A stretch of DNA of 64,000 nt from Sphaerobacter thermophilus DSM 20745 (GCF_000024985.1 NC_013524.1:1116001-1180000); one strand, 5' to 3'; positions 24,792 to 34,724 are shown, counted from the first letter of the stretch. A program made the numbers and translations. Notes: generated from the letters alone by a model not told the origin.

Positions 24792-26165
24792 ATGCGACGC
24801 ATGAGCAACGAACTGACGCGGCCAGGCACGCTCGACGAGGCCGTGCGCGATGCGATGACGCGCTGGTCGATCCCCGGCATCGCGGTGGGGATCTTCCGCG
24901 ACGGCGCCGTCGAGACCCACGGCTACGGTGTGGCCAGCCTGGAGACTGGCTTCCCGGTGCGCCCGGACACCCTGTTCCAGATCGGGTCGATCTCTAAGGT
25001 CTACACCGCCACCCTGGCCATGCAGCTCGTCGAGGAGGGCAAGCTGTCACTCGACACGCCGGTGATCGAGTACCTGCCCGACCTGAAGCTGGCCGACGCC
25101 GATGCCCAGCGCACCATCACCATGCGCCACCTCCTGACCCACACCAGCGGGCTGGAGGGTGACCGCTTCGATGACTACGGCATCGGCGACGACGCCCTCG
25201 CCAAGGCGATCGCCGAGTTCCACACCCTGCGCCAGTGGACCGCCCCGGGCGAGCTCTGGTCCTACTGCAACAGCGGGTTCTACCTCGCCGGCCGCGTCAT
25301 GGAGCAGATCCTGGGCCAGACCTTCGAGCAGGCGATGCGCGAGCGGGTCTTCGCGCCCCTGGGCATGGAGCACAGCTTCTTCTTCGCCCACGAGGCCATC
25401 GTCTACCCGGTCGCCGTCGGCCACACGCAGGTCACCCCGTCGAGCGCCGAGCACAAGGTTGCCCGGCTCTACCCGCTGCCGCGCTGCGTCAACGCCGCTG
25501 GCGGGATCATCGCCAACGTCGGCGACCTGCTCCGCTTTGCCGCCTTCCACATGAGCAACGGCACGGTCGGTGGGAAGCAGATCCTTTCGGCCGAGTCGAT
25601 CGCGGCGATGCAGGAGCAGCAGGTCAAGGCAGGCAACTTCGCCGACGCCTACGGCATCGGCTGGGCGCTCGACACGGTCGACGGCGTCAAGATCGTCTCG
25701 CACGGCGGCTCGACCAACGGCTTCCAGGCGCAGCTCGCGCTGGTGCCCTCGCGCCGGTTCGCCATCGCCATCCTCACCAACGGTGACCGCGGCGCCGCGG
25801 CACACCGCGATATCCAGCGCTGGGCGCTCGAGCACGAACTCGGCCTGCGCTCCACCGACCCGGAGCCGATCACGCTCCCGGCCGAGGCGCTGGAGCGCGT
25901 CGTCGGAACCTACAAGCGGCCGCACAGCACCATCACGCTGTCGGTCGACGAGGGTCGGCTGAAGGCGGAGATCCAGATGAGCAGCCCGCTGACCGGCGAG
26001 ACAGAGACCCTGCCGCCGCTCTTCATGTCACCCCTCAGCGAGCAGGAGTTCATCGTCACCGAGGGCGACTACCAGGGCATGCGAACCGACGTCATCTTCG
26101 GCGACGACGGCAAGCCGCGCTTCCTCCGCTTCAGCGGCCGCCTGGCGGAGTACGTCCAGGACTAA
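24792..26165 (+). CDS. class C beta-lactamase-type serine hydrolase
   Basis: A 457-residue protein. S-x-x-K appears in IGSISKVYTATLA; Y-x-N in SYCNSGFYLAG (Tyr then Cys-Asn); and the third motif is HGGSTNGFQ in place of KTG, as in many esterase or peptidase relatives. A C-terminal domain of about 100 residues (VVGTYKRPHSTITLSV) is a lipocalin-like module common in this group. No signal peptide is visible. It follows the importer genes by 126 bases and may process the imported peptide or ester. ATG 24792 has AAAGG before it; 24801 is an alternative. Confidence 0.88.
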   Translation: MRRMSNELTRPGTLDEAVRDAMTRWSIPGIAVGIFRDGAVETHGYGVASLETGFPVRPDTLFQIGSISKVYTATLAMQLVEEGKLSLDTPVIEYLPDLKLADADAQRTITMRHLLTHTSGLEGDRFDDYGIGDDALAKAIAEFHTLRQWTAPGELWSYCNSGFYLAGRVMEQILGQTFEQAMRERVFAPLGMEHSFFFAHEAIVYPVAVGHTQVTPSSAEHKVARLYPLPRCVNAAGGIIANVGDLLRFAAFHMSNGTVGGKQILSAESIAAMQEQQVKAGNFADAYGIGWALDTVDGVKIVSHGGSTNGFQAQLALVPSRRFAIAILTNGDRGAAAHRDIQRWALEHELGLRSTDPEPITLPAEALERVVGTYKRPHSTITLSVDEGRLKAEIQMSSPLTGETETLPPLFMSPLSEQEFIVTEGDYQGMRTDVIFGDDGKPRFLRFSGRLAEYVQD

Positions 26166-26198
26166 GCGGCCGGATCACGCGACAACCCCCCGATCCGT

Positions 26199-26230
26199 GG
26201 CTGGGACATCCCAGCCACGGATCCGTTTTC
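26199..26230 (+). terminator. intrinsic terminator between serine hydrolase and CRISPR array
   Basis: ATCCGTGGCTGGGA and its perfect complement surround a two-base loop, followed on the plus strand by CCGTTTTCC. It should end the importer operon and also separates it from the far end of the CRISPR array. Confidence 0.7.
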
Positions 26231-26249
26231 CGCGTCGTCTCGTGCTCGT

Positions 26250-28538
26250 AGTTCACCCCCACGCGTGTGGGGACAACGATACTGGTACCCGCGTAGTGGT
26301 CGTACAGATCGGTTCACCCCCACGCGTGTGGGGACAACGCACTGGAGGGGGAACTGTGATGACCGATCATCGGTTCACCCCCACGCGTGTGGGGACAACA
26401 GCGCCTCCCCACAGCGCGGGCACGCCTGGTACGGTTCACCCCCACGCGTGTGGGGACAACCAACTCCGATTGTCGGACGCTGGCGGCAACCCCGGTTCAC
26501 CCCCACGCGTGTGGGGACAACGGCCGTGGGACGGCGTGCCGGGTAGATACATCCGGTTCACCCCCACGCGTGTGGGGACAACTCCGCAAGCGGGTTGATT
26601 ATCGTACGCACCGACGGTTCACCCCCACGCGTGTGGGGACAACGCCAATCTGCTCTACACCGCCGCGCGCGCGGCCGGTTCACCCCCACGCGTGTGGGGA
26701 CAACGCGATCGGAGGGCGCATGACCGAGCGCCGCAGCTGGTTCACCCCCACGCGTGTGGGGACAACGCCGCCTCAGCGATCCACCGAGCGCGCCGGGACG
26801 GTTCACCCCCACGCGTGTGGGGACAACGGTAGGCGCCCTCGCCCAGTTCGTCGAGCTGACGGTTCACCCCCACGCGTGTGGGGACAACCGGGCGATCGGT
26901 GAGCACACGATTTCGACATCCGGTTCACCCCCACGCGTGTGGGGACAACCTGCTCCTGTGGGGCGTTGCCCCTGCCTCAACCGGTTCACCCCCACGCGTG
27001 TGGGGACAACGCGGCACCCCCGTTCTGTGGGACGGGCGTGATCGGTTCACCCCCACGCGTGTGGGGACAACCATGCCGTCACCCCCTCATCCGCCAGATG
27101 CTTCCGGTTCACCCCCACGCGTGTGGGGACAACAACTGTCTGATTCGGGCTGCCTGCTCGTTGATCGGTTCACCCCCACGCGTGTGGGGACAACAGCTCG
27201 CTCAGACGCCGCACGAGTTCCAGCGTCGGTTCACCCCCACGCGTGTGGGGACAACTTGTGGACGCCGCGCGCCGATTCGTCCAGGCCCGGTTCACCCCCA
27301 CGCGTGTGGGGACAACCCGTTCCCGGTTAGCCGTCGAAAGCACCCGCCCGGTTCACCCCCACGCGTGTGGGGACAACTCCAAGCGCGGGGAACAACTCCC
27401 CATCGTGGTCGGTTCACCCCCACGCGTGTGGGGACAACCACCGAGGGCATCCTCGGCCGGCTGAGCAACACGGTTCACCCCCACGCGTGTGGGGACAACA
27501 GTGCCCGGCTCCAGACCTGCGTCGAGCAACCCGGTTCACCCCCACGCGTGTGGGGACAACGCCAATCTGCTCTACACCGCCGCGCGCGCGGCCGGTTCAC
27601 CCCCACGCGTGTGGGGACAACGCGATCGGAGGGCGCATGACCGAGCGCCGCAGCTGGTTCACCCCCACGCGTGTGGGGACAACGGCATCGCCCGTGCCGT
27701 TCGCGAACGCGTCGTCGGTTCACCCCCACGCGTGTGGGGACAACTAGAGAAACGGATGACCGCACTGCACATGGGTCGGTTCACCCCCACGCGTGTGGGG
27801 ACAACATCTCGACCCGCTCATTGGCGCCCACGACCGGCGGTTCACCCCCACGCGTGTGGGGACAACGACGGGGCATGGCGTCGGGGGCGGGTTCCTGGAC
27901 GGTTCACCCCCACGCGTGTGGGGACAACGGCTGCCTGCGGCCGCCGCCGGCGCGCGGCCTCGGTTCACCCCCACGCGTGTGGGGACAACCGCATCTGCGG
28001 CGTGTTCGGGGTGCCGCCGATCGGTTCACCCCCACGCGTGTGGGGACAACCCTTGCCTCGCTCGTCCATCGCACTCGCTACCCGGTTCACCCCCACGCGT
28101 GTGGGGACAACGTGCTTGCGCTCCATGAACGAGTCGGCGTCGGCGGTTCACCCCCACGCGTGTGGGGACAACGCCGACAAGAGCCTGGTTGCGTTCGGCC
28201 TCGGCGGTTCACCCCCACGCGTGTGGGGACAACGGTGACGGGTCGCACGCCTAGTTCAGCGGCCACGGTTCACCCCCACGCGTGTGGGGACAACGTCCGA
28301 CCCTGACCTCCAGATCATCGCCGAGACGGTTCACCCCCACGCGTGTGGGGACAACGATCGACCTTTGCGGAGGTTTTGGTGGGCGACCGGTTCACCCCCA
28401 CGCGTGTGGGGACAACCTTCTGTAGCTCTTGCTCACGGACTTCGAGGGCGGTTCACCCCCACGCGTGTGGGGACAACCCGCCACCAGATGGGCACGTTCT
28501 CGATCCGCTCGGTTCACCCCCACGCGTGTGGGGACAAC
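26250..28538 (-). CRISPR. type I-E CRISPR array, 38 repeats and 37 spacers
   Basis: An invariant 28-base core repeat, beginning GGTTCACCCCCACGCG on the plus strand and ending GGGGACAAC, recurs every 61 bases; four periods are 62. Spacers are 33-34 bases counted against the 28-base core. Sense orientation is minus, since the complement starts GTTGTCCCC and ends GGGTGAACC like type I-E crRNA repeats, and the cas genes lie upstream on that strand. The base following the core is G in most units but A at the repeats near 26739 and 27656. The terminal repeat at 26250 is altered at its outer base, consistent with the old end. Two adjacent spacers (26644-26676, 26705-26738) recur exactly at 27561-27593 and 27622-27655. 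Confidence 0.98.
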
Positions 28539-28551
28539 ACTTCCATTTTCC

Positions 28552-28830
28552 TCATTCTGACGGCACTCGGATCAATGTCAGGCCGTCGAAGTCTACCACC
28601 TCCCTGCCTAGATTTCCCCAGAATCGGACGACAAAGCCTTGCTCCGTGTTGCTGCTGTAGATCAGCATCCCGGCGCCGCCCTTCATGCTCGCGCACGCCT
28701 TCTCCCAGAGCTTGTCGCGTACCAACGCGGACATCGTCCCAACGAACACGCCCGCTTTCGGCTCCAGCATCCAGCGGGTCAACTCGCCACGCAGGCTGCG
28801 CGGTACCCGCTCCAGGATCATGACGACCAC
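28552..28830 (-). CDS. cas2: CRISPR-associated Cas2, type I-E
   Basis: A 92-residue protein matching the Cas2e type: [36 protein letters not shown] and GFVVRFWG. Cas2 dimers form the centre of the Cas1-Cas2 integrase that inserts new spacers. The GTG start at 28830 lies three bases after the cas1 stop. Its own stop is only 13 bases before the first repeat of the array, so any leader must overlap this gene. Confidence 0.95.
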   Translation of the reverse strand: MVVMILERVPRSLRGELTRWMLEPKAGVFVGTMSALVRDKLWEKACASMKGGAGMLIYSSNTEQGFVVRFWGNLGREVVDFDGLTLIRVPSE

Positions 28831-28833
28831 ACG

Positions 28834-29781
28834 TTACTCCTCCTCTCCACCCTCGGGGGCATGGTTCACCCCGCCCGCGACTGCTCCGCTGGGGTCCCAA
28901 AGCCCGCCGGGGTAAGCGGCGTCCTCATCGAAGTCCGGTTCGTCGGCGCCGCCGTCTGCGTCGCTGATGTCCAGCACGTGCTCGATGTCTGTCGCGATGG
29001 TTCCCAACAGACGGTGCGCCACGAAGGCATCACGGCAAGCGCGCCGAACCCTTCCTTCCAGGTCATGCGTCCCTTCGGCGACGACGCGGAACGCCAGCGG
29101 GATCGTCACCGTTGCCTTGTACAGGTCGGCGATGTCGTACACGAACGACAGCATCTTGCCGGTGTGGATGAACCCGAGTCCTGGCGAGTAGCCAAGGGAG
29201 ACGATCGCTGCGTGGCAGATGCCGTATAGACAACTGTTCGCGCACGAGAGGGCACGGTTGATGGGGTCGGTCGCTGACCAGTTCCGTCGCTGGAAGGAGC
29301 GCCCGCGCCAGGGGACGCCGGTCTCACGACTGGCGCGGGCGTAGGCATCGCGGACGCGTGCCCCTTCCATGCCCCGGATCTGCTGCAGCGTCAGATCGGG
29401 GGGCAAGGGCTCCGAGAAGCGCATCTGGTACATGCGGAAGACGACCCGCAGGCGCAGCGCCGGGTCGGCCCAGAGCCGCGCCTGCCGCATCAGGTTGCGG
29501 GCGGAGCGGGTCTCGCCCAGCCCCTGCGCGTAGAACCGAACCCCTTCCTCGCCCGTCCAGAGGACGAGGCAGCCGTTTTCGGCCAGCGTCCGGATCGCGG
29601 CGTGGCTGATGCTCGTCCCTGGCCCGAGCATCAGGATTCCGAGTGACGCACAGGGCACCGGGACCATGCCCACGGCATCGTGGATGGCGATCGCCTTCGC
29701 CTCCTGCTCGATCCTGGCGTGCTCGACGTACAGGTAGCTCCAGCTATCGCGTACCTTCGGCAAGATGTGCAGGTCCATCAC
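28834..29781 (-). CDS. cas1: CRISPR-associated Cas1, type I-E integrase
   Basis: A 315-residue protein. Metal-binding residues expected for Cas1 appear in the Glu region [13 protein letters not shown], the His in [20 protein letters not shown] and the following Asp residues. The opening [14 protein letters not shown] is typical of the I-E subtype. It starts inside the stop of cas6e as ATGA. The acidic C-terminal tail (residues 280-315) is longer than usual. Cas1 cuts and joins spacer DNA at the leader end of the array. Confidence 0.96.
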   Translation of the reverse strand: MMDLHILPKVRDSWSYLYVEHARIEQEAKAIAIHDAVGMVPVPCASLGILMLGPGTSISHAAIRTLAENGCLVLWTGEEGVRFYAQGLGETRSARNLMRQARLWADPALRLRVVFRMYQMRFSEPLPPDLTLQQIRGMEGARVRDAYARASRETGVPWRGRSFQRRNWSATDPINRALSCANSCLYGICHAAIVSLGYSPGLGFIHTGKMLSFVYDIADLYKATVTIPLAFRVVAEGTHDLEGRVRRACRDAFVAHRLLGTIATDIEHVLDISDADGGADEPDFDEDAAYPGGLWDPSGAVAGGVNHAPEGGEEE

Positions 29782-30551
29782 GCACTCCTCGCGGGGGCGA
29801 TCGAAAGGAGGCCGAAGCCGTAGGCCTTGGCGGAGCCGATGCCCTGGACCAGCGCGGCGCGGAAGCGGTCGGCGTCGACGATGCGCAGGAGCCCGTCGAA
29901 CGTCACCGCTGCGAAGGTCATCCGCTCTCCGTCCGCGCGCCGGCCATAGACCTTGCTGCCCCGGACAGCGCGGACGTCAGGGACCGGCTCCGGCTTGTCC
30001 GCCTCCAGGCCGAAGATCGCCGCGGCGCGCTCCCAGCGGTACGCCTCGTGCTCCGTGGTGGCGCGCACGGAGAGCACCTCGAAGCCACACTGCTCGCCCT
30101 TGCGGCGGAGCCAGGCGAGCTGGTCCGCCTCGGTGCGGAGCTCCACCCGCTTGCCGAGTCGATTGCTGCGCCCGGGGTCGGTGTCCGGCTTGATGCGTTT
30201 GGTCGGGTTGGCGCGGAGACGGAAGGTGAGGACCATCCCGGCGTCGAGCGCGTCGTAGATCGGCCCGACCGGCTTGCAGTCGGGGTTGGGCACGCCGGCG
30301 GTGTTGAGCAGGTAGTCGGCGGGGAGCTGGCTCCAGGTCGGCTCGATCGCCGACTGGACGAGCAGCGTCGGCATGCCGGTGCGCGGGTGGGTCTCAAGCC
30401 GGTAGAGGATGCCGAGCCGGGCGCGGGCATCGCCCGGCGCGGCGAGGTTCGGGAAGCCGGACATCACGGAGCGGTGGAGCTGCTGGCAGTCCGCCAGGTC
30501 CCGCCGCACCTCCCGGCTACGCGGATTCAGAATCAGGCGCGAGAGGTACAT
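29778..30551 (-). CDS. cas6e: Cas6e crRNA-processing endonuclease
   Basis: A 257-residue protein. The catalytic histidine region is DCQQLHRSVMSGFP near residue 25, and the C-terminal glycine-rich loop GIGSAKAYGFGLLSI binds RNA. Cas6e cleaves within the repeat hairpin, here the GC-rich CCCCAC/GTGGGG stem, and stays bound to the 3' end of the crRNA in Cascade. It overlaps cas5e by 19 bases and cas1 by 4. Confidence 0.95.
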   Translation of the reverse strand: MYLSRLILNPRSREVRRDLADCQQLHRSVMSGFPNLAAPGDARARLGILYRLETHPRTGMPTLLVQSAIEPTWSQLPADYLLNTAGVPNPDCKPVGPIYDALDAGMVLTFRLRANPTKRIKPDTDPGRSNRLGKRVELRTEADQLAWLRRKGEQCGFEVLSVRATTEHEAYRWERAAAIFGLEADKPEPVPDVRAVRGSKVYGRRADGERMTFAAVTFDGLLRIVDADRFRAALVQGIGSAKAYGFGLLSIAPARSA

Positions 30552-31270
30552 GGGTCACCTCCCTCCGGTGGTGGTGGCGTCGCAATCCAGACAGTGCGGA
30601 CGGCGCGGGTGCTGAAGCGGCGCTCGGCGAAGGAGATCGGCACGTCCATGCGGATGTCGGCCGCATCGTCACCTTCCGCGTCGAGCACGAGGCGCAGCCT
30701 GTCGGGTGCGTCCGCGCGGGGGTGTGGAAGCTGGTAACCGAGCCACGGGTAGGTGCGCAGGGCCGTCTCCAGTGGCTCCGGGCGCAGGCCCGGTCCCCAG
30801 GGCGGCGTGTCCGGCAGGCGGACCGGCGCAGCGGGGACGAACGACTTTCGGCCGAGGAAGAGCTGCCAGCGGGGCGCAGCCAGGGCGCGGTCGAGCAGGA
30901 CCAGCAGCTCCTCGTCGCCCTCCAGGCCGACGAGGAAGTCGGCGTCGGCCAGGTAGAAGCGGCGGGAGATCTGGGGCCGGCGGGCAGTGCCGCTCGGATC
31001 GGGCACGCCGTAGCCTGCCTCCGCCCGGCGATGCCAGCCGCCGGCTGTGTGGAAATCGACGTGCATCGTTCCTTCGCGGTCGACCCGAACGCCCATGCGG
31101 AGGCGTGCCAGGTCGTCCACCGGGGCGGATCGCGGCCGGCCCAGCGCGGCGCAGAGGAGGCCGATCACGCCGCTCTTTGAGGGTTCCAGGCCGGTGTCGC
31201 GCCAGGAAAAGCGGCTTTGAGTGCCCCAGGCCTGCATGGGGCCGGTCAAGCGAAGCAGGAGGGTACTCAT
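30533..31270 (-). CDS. cas5e: Cas5e Cascade subunit
   Basis: A 245-residue protein beginning STLLLRLTGPMQAWGTQSRF, the conserved Cas5 start, followed by TGLEPSKSGVIGLLCAALG. ATG 31270 overlaps the cas7e stop as ATGA and fixes the start; a longer frame upstream lies inside cas7e. Cas5e caps the 5' handle of the crRNA. Confidence 0.95.
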   Translation of the reverse strand: MSTLLLRLTGPMQAWGTQSRFSWRDTGLEPSKSGVIGLLCAALGRPRSAPVDDLARLRMGVRVDREGTMHVDFHTAGGWHRRAEAGYGVPDPSGTARRPQISRRFYLADADFLVGLEGDEELLVLLDRALAAPRWQLFLGRKSFVPAAPVRLPDTPPWGPGLRPEPLETALRTYPWLGYQLPHPRADAPDRLRLVLDAEGDDAADIRMDVPISFAERRFSTRAVRTVWIATPPPPEGGDPCTSRA

Positions 31271-32460
31271 GCTGCCGCGCCCGTTTCGGCTTCGGCGAAG
31301 GCCGCTGTGACCACGGCGTCGACCAGCTCCTCGAAGGTGTCGACGTGCAGCTCCTCCAGCGGACCAAGTTCGCGCGGGTTGACGTTGACGCACCAGGTGC
31401 CGCGCAGCTCGCCGCCGTAGACCCGGACCAGATTGGACCAGTACGCTTCCAGCGCGTCCACCGAGCGCTCGATCAGGTCGCCGTCGTGCGCCGGCGCCAC
31501 CGGGTTGACGAAGGCGTTGGCGAGAGACCAGAGACCGCGGTCGCGGACCACGGCCATCACGAACGACGGCGGGTTCTGGGCCGCCATGCTGTTCTGCTTG
31601 CCGGTTGGGATCGCGTGGATTGAGGCCCAGAGGAAGGCTTCGACGGTTGTCCGCGCCAGATCAACATCGCCGCCCAGGTTCTCGATCAGTTGATCCACGT
31701 CGATATTGCTGTACCGGTAGAAACAAGCGGAGTTGAATTCGACGGTGCCGAGCATGTCGGCGCCGGCGGTGTCGTCTGGCTTCAGATCATCCACGGCGGT
31801 GTAGAAGTCGAACTCGGTGGCGACCCGGTGGGTGGAGATGGCGTGCGCCACCTGGCTGGCCGCGTCGATGTTCTTCTCGGGAAGGTCGGCCAGCATCCGG
31901 CCGAACAGGGCGACGTCGGCGGAGCGGCCGTCGAGTGCGTCGAGGAGCGCCAGTTGAACCTGCTTCGGCAGGGCCGCCTTGTTCGCCTTCTTGGCTTTCT
32001 TGGCGTCGCGTTCGGAAGCCGCATCCGCGTTTGGCGCGACATCAACCAGGGTGTCCCAGTGCGCCAGGCAGACATCGGCCAGGGCGTTGATCTCCCGCTG
32101 ACCCAGGAACAGCAGGTACTGCGTCTTCTTCTCGGTGTCCCCCTCCTTTGGTTTCTCAAAGCTGAGACCGATTCCCTGGATGGCGGCTTCGACCACCGCG
32201 GCGGCTGCGACGGCGTCCTTCCCGCTGGCGACCAGCCGCTCGACGAGAGCTCCGGCTATGCGCTTGGTGCGTCGTGCGCGGCTCTCCTCGGGCAGCAGAT
32301 TTTCCTCGCCGAAGGTCATCCGGATCGCACGCTTGAGGGCCTGGCTCGAGATGCGCGCCCGGCGGTAGCCGCCGAACTGGCAGTCCTTCGGCGCACCGGT
32401 GTCGTCCCGGTTCAGGTTCGAGGGCGCGAAGTTCTGGATGATGTGCAGTTCAACGAACAT
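31267..32460 (-). CDS. cas7e: Cas7e (Cse4/CasC) Cascade backbone
   Basis: A 397-residue protein. FVELHIIQNFAPSNLNRDD, GGYRRARISSQALKRAIR and the IHAIPTGKQNSMAAQNPPSF region are diagnostic. Six copies normally line the crRNA in Cascade. The Lys/Ala-rich stretch near residues 145-170 (KKAKKANKAALPK) is an insertion of a type seen in Actinobacterial relatives. ATG 32460 has GGAG upstream and matches the family start; an in-frame codon seven residues earlier is less likely. Confidence 0.96.
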   Translation of the reverse strand: MFVELHIIQNFAPSNLNRDDTGAPKDCQFGGYRRARISSQALKRAIRMTFGEENLLPEESRARRTKRIAGALVERLVASGKDAVAAAAVVEAAIQGIGLSFEKPKEGDTEKKTQYLLFLGQREINALADVCLAHWDTLVDVAPNADAASERDAKKAKKANKAALPKQVQLALLDALDGRSADVALFGRMLADLPEKNIDAASQVAHAISTHRVATEFDFYTAVDDLKPDDTAGADMLGTVEFNSACFYRYSNIDVDQLIENLGGDVDLARTTVEAFLWASIHAIPTGKQNSMAAQNPPSFVMAVVRDRGLWSLANAFVNPVAPAHDGDLIERSVDALEAYWSNLVRVYGGELRGTWCVNVNPRELGPLEELHVDTFEELVDAVVTAAFAEAETGAAA

Positions 32461-32489
32461 GGTTACCGTCTCCTTCCTCACTCATGCAA

Positions 32490-33062
32490 CTATGCAACCG
32501 ACTGCGGTTGATCGGTGATCGTATCGCCGGCACCAGGGGCGCCTGCTTGGGCCGCGGACTGACCCCAGAAGGCGCGTGCCCACTCGCGTTGCACGGCGCG
32601 GGTATCCCAGTGCCAGCCCAGGATGTCGCTGAGCAATTGCGCCCAGTCTATGGGGATCTCGTGTGCCTTAAGCAGGCCGACCGCGGAGCGCAAGTGAGCC
32701 GGCAGGTCGTCGAGGTGGCAGTTGAGCAGCGCGACGAAGCGCTTTTCGATGCTCGGGCTACCGTCCGACGCCATCAGCCGGGCGAAGGACGCACCGAGGT
32801 TGCTGCGCCCCTCATCGTCACGTGGGTGCCAGCTATGCGGATGCAGCGCAAAGAGCCCAGCGACGAGGACGTAGGCGTTCTCCTCCCGCGGCGATGCCGT
32901 GCTTGGCAGCCACGGGAGGACGTAGGGGTAGAGGTCGGCGACCTCGCCGGGCTTCTTGCCCAGCCCGCGACGGAGCGCGGCCAGCGCGCCGCGGTCCTGG
33001 CGGTCGGCGAGTGCCTCCAGCGACGCGATGAAGCGCCGATGTCGGTCAAGCGGCCGGCTCAT
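32490..33062 (-). CDS. cse2: Cse2 (CasB) small Cascade subunit
   Basis: A 190-residue all-helical protein with HRRFIASLEALADRQDRGALAALRRGLGK, LFALHPH and the C-terminal HWDTRAVQREWARAFWG. Two copies line the belly of Cascade and hold the displaced DNA strand. ATG 33062 overlaps the end of cse1 by 17 bases. Confidence 0.94.
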   Translation of the reverse strand: MSRPLDRHRRFIASLEALADRQDRGALAALRRGLGKKPGEVADLYPYVLPWLPSTASPREENAYVLVAGLFALHPHSWHPRDDEGRSNLGASFARLMASDGSPSIEKRFVALLNCHLDDLPAHLRSAVGLLKAHEIPIDWAQLLSDILGWHWDTRAVQREWARAFWGQSAAQAGAPGAGDTITDQPQSVA

Positions 33063-34713
33063 CGGTTTCCTCCTCTCGTGCCGGCAAATAGCCAGTGAGC
33101 ATCTCCCGGAGCAGCCGGTTGAAGGCACGCTCGGCGCGGGCGGCCGCCTTCAGTGCCCGAGCGCTGGAGTCGAGGCTGTGGATCACGCCCCTGAAGGCGA
33201 CTTGTGCTGTGCGCTGGATCTCACGGGTCCAGCGCGCGAGCGGGTCGCCGGCGATATCGCCGCCGAGGTCGCTTACTAGTTGGCTGAACGGCACCGCCAG
33301 CCTCGACCAAAAGACGGCGCTGGGTGCGAGCGACTTGGCGATGCTCCTCACCGTTGTCGGGCTAGGGGTGACAGCGTCGTCCGGCGCAGCCAGGGTCTGA
33401 GCGAAGACGCGCAACGGGCTGGGTAGCTTTCGGGTCTTGCCATCCGCGCCGGTAACCGTGACAACGTCGTTCACCAGGAGGGTGCTGACCCGCTCGGCCA
33501 GCCCCAGCGCCTCTTGAAGCAGCTCGTACCGTTCTCGGTCGTTCAGGAGCGGCGCGGGAAGTGGCAGGCGCTCGTGCCGCCAGAGTGTGACGTTGGCCTG
33601 GTCGGTCACCATGCCGTACAGGTCGAGGGCAAATCGAGCGCGGGATCCCAGCGGCCCTTCGGCGGCCAGACCGGCGACCCAGTCGAGCATCTTCGGCCGG
33701 GCCGACTGGCCGCTTACCGATTGGAACAATGCCAAGCTGTCGCGCCAGAGGGCGCGATCCTCCTGGAAGCCAATGGGGAACCAGGGTGGCACCCCGTCCC
33801 TGGGCTTGAGACTCTTGCGGAAGGCGACCATTGGCTCGTAGTCGGCTGGATTCCAGCCGTCGGGAAACTGCTCGCCCTTCATGATGACTGCATAGCGGAC
33901 GACTGGGGCTGCGTTCCCGTCTGCAGACTCAGGAAGGAGCCGCACGCGCCGGCTCTGCCAGGTCAGCAGATCGACGTAGCCGCTCGGGCGGCGCTCCCGA
34001 GGCGTGGGGTGCTCGTCCCGCTCCCAGGCCGCGCTGTCGTCCGTGAAGTGGAAAGGAAGCCCATCGGCGCCGTTGTAGGCGTGGAGGTTGAGCATCAGCG
34101 TTTGGAACAGGTTGCGACCCTTGACGAGCGCGACCGCGCTGGTGGTCAGCGGGCCGGCCTTGGTGTACTTAGCGACGCTCGCTTCCTCACCGTGCCGACT
34201 CTGATAGGAGATCATGCCGCCGACGTCGAACGCCTGATACGCGACCAGGTATCGGGCGGCCTGGGCGGGTGACAGTGCAGGCGGATCGGTTGCCACGCTG
34301 TGGTCAAACAACGTGAGGTAGTTGCCAAGCATCATCCCGTGAACGATCCCCGCCACCGGCTTCGCGTAGGATGCGTCGACCGCGGGCGTTTGGTAGAAGG
34401 GGTACGTCGGATCGAATAGGTTGAAGCGATTCCGCCAGCGTTCGCAGTAGCGGTCGATCGGATCGGGATCCCAGGAACCGCGCTCCCACAACGCCGCCCA
34501 CTCGTCGATGCTGGCCGGGCCGAAGACGCGGTGCAGGAACGCGAGCAGCAAGCGGTGCAGGCTGACCGTCACCAGTGGCGAGGGATCGACGATCTCGCGC
34601 AACTCGTGTGCGCGGACCAGGACGTCGCGCAGGCTTAGGTCTTCCCAAGCACCGTCCGCGGCCCGCATGCAGGGGATCCACGGGCAATCGAGCAGGTTGA
34701 AGCCATCCGTCAT
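33046..34713 (-). CDS. cse1: Cse1 (CasA) large Cascade subunit
   Basis: A 555-residue protein with the family opening NLLDCPWIPCMRADG-type sequence (FNLLDCPWIPCM) and LVTVSLHRLLLAFLHRVFG. The C-terminal four-helix bundle ends with RAFNRLLREMLTG. Cse1 reads the PAM and recruits Cas3. ATG 34713 follows AGGAGG by four bases; an earlier in-frame start would overlap the region just after cas3. Confidence 0.95.
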   Translation of the reverse strand: MTDGFNLLDCPWIPCMRAADGAWEDLSLRDVLVRAHELREIVDPSPLVTVSLHRLLLAFLHRVFGPASIDEWAALWERGSWDPDPIDRYCERWRNRFNLFDPTYPFYQTPAVDASYAKPVAGIVHGMMLGNYLTLFDHSVATDPPALSPAQAARYLVAYQAFDVGGMISYQSRHGEEASVAKYTKAGPLTTSAVALVKGRNLFQTLMLNLHAYNGADGLPFHFTDDSAAWERDEHPTPRERRPSGYVDLLTWQSRRVRLLPESADGNAAPVVRYAVIMKGEQFPDGWNPADYEPMVAFRKSLKPRDGVPPWFPIGFQEDRALWRDSLALFQSVSGQSARPKMLDWVAGLAAEGPLGSRARFALDLYGMVTDQANVTLWRHERLPLPAPLLNDRERYELLQEALGLAERVSTLLVNDVVTVTGADGKTRKLPSPLRVFAQTLAAPDDAVTPSPTTVRSIAKSLAPSAVFWSRLAVPFSQLVSDLGGDIAGDPLARWTREIQRTAQVAFRGVIHSLDSSARALKAAARAERAFNRLLREMLTGYLPAREEETDEPAA

Positions 34714-34724
34714 ACGACCTCCTC

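Noticed and set aside
26165-26250. The 85-base stretch before the array as its leader
   Set aside because: The adjacent repeat is the altered one, the repeat orientation and cas genes point the other way, and the stretch contains the terminator of the upstream operon.
26197-28306. Long plus-strand reading frames across the CRISPR array with repeated PHACGDN or RFTPTRVGTT peptides
   Set aside because: They arise because the repeat has no stop codons and its period is 61 bases. Spacers supply the rest; there is no ribosome site or family.
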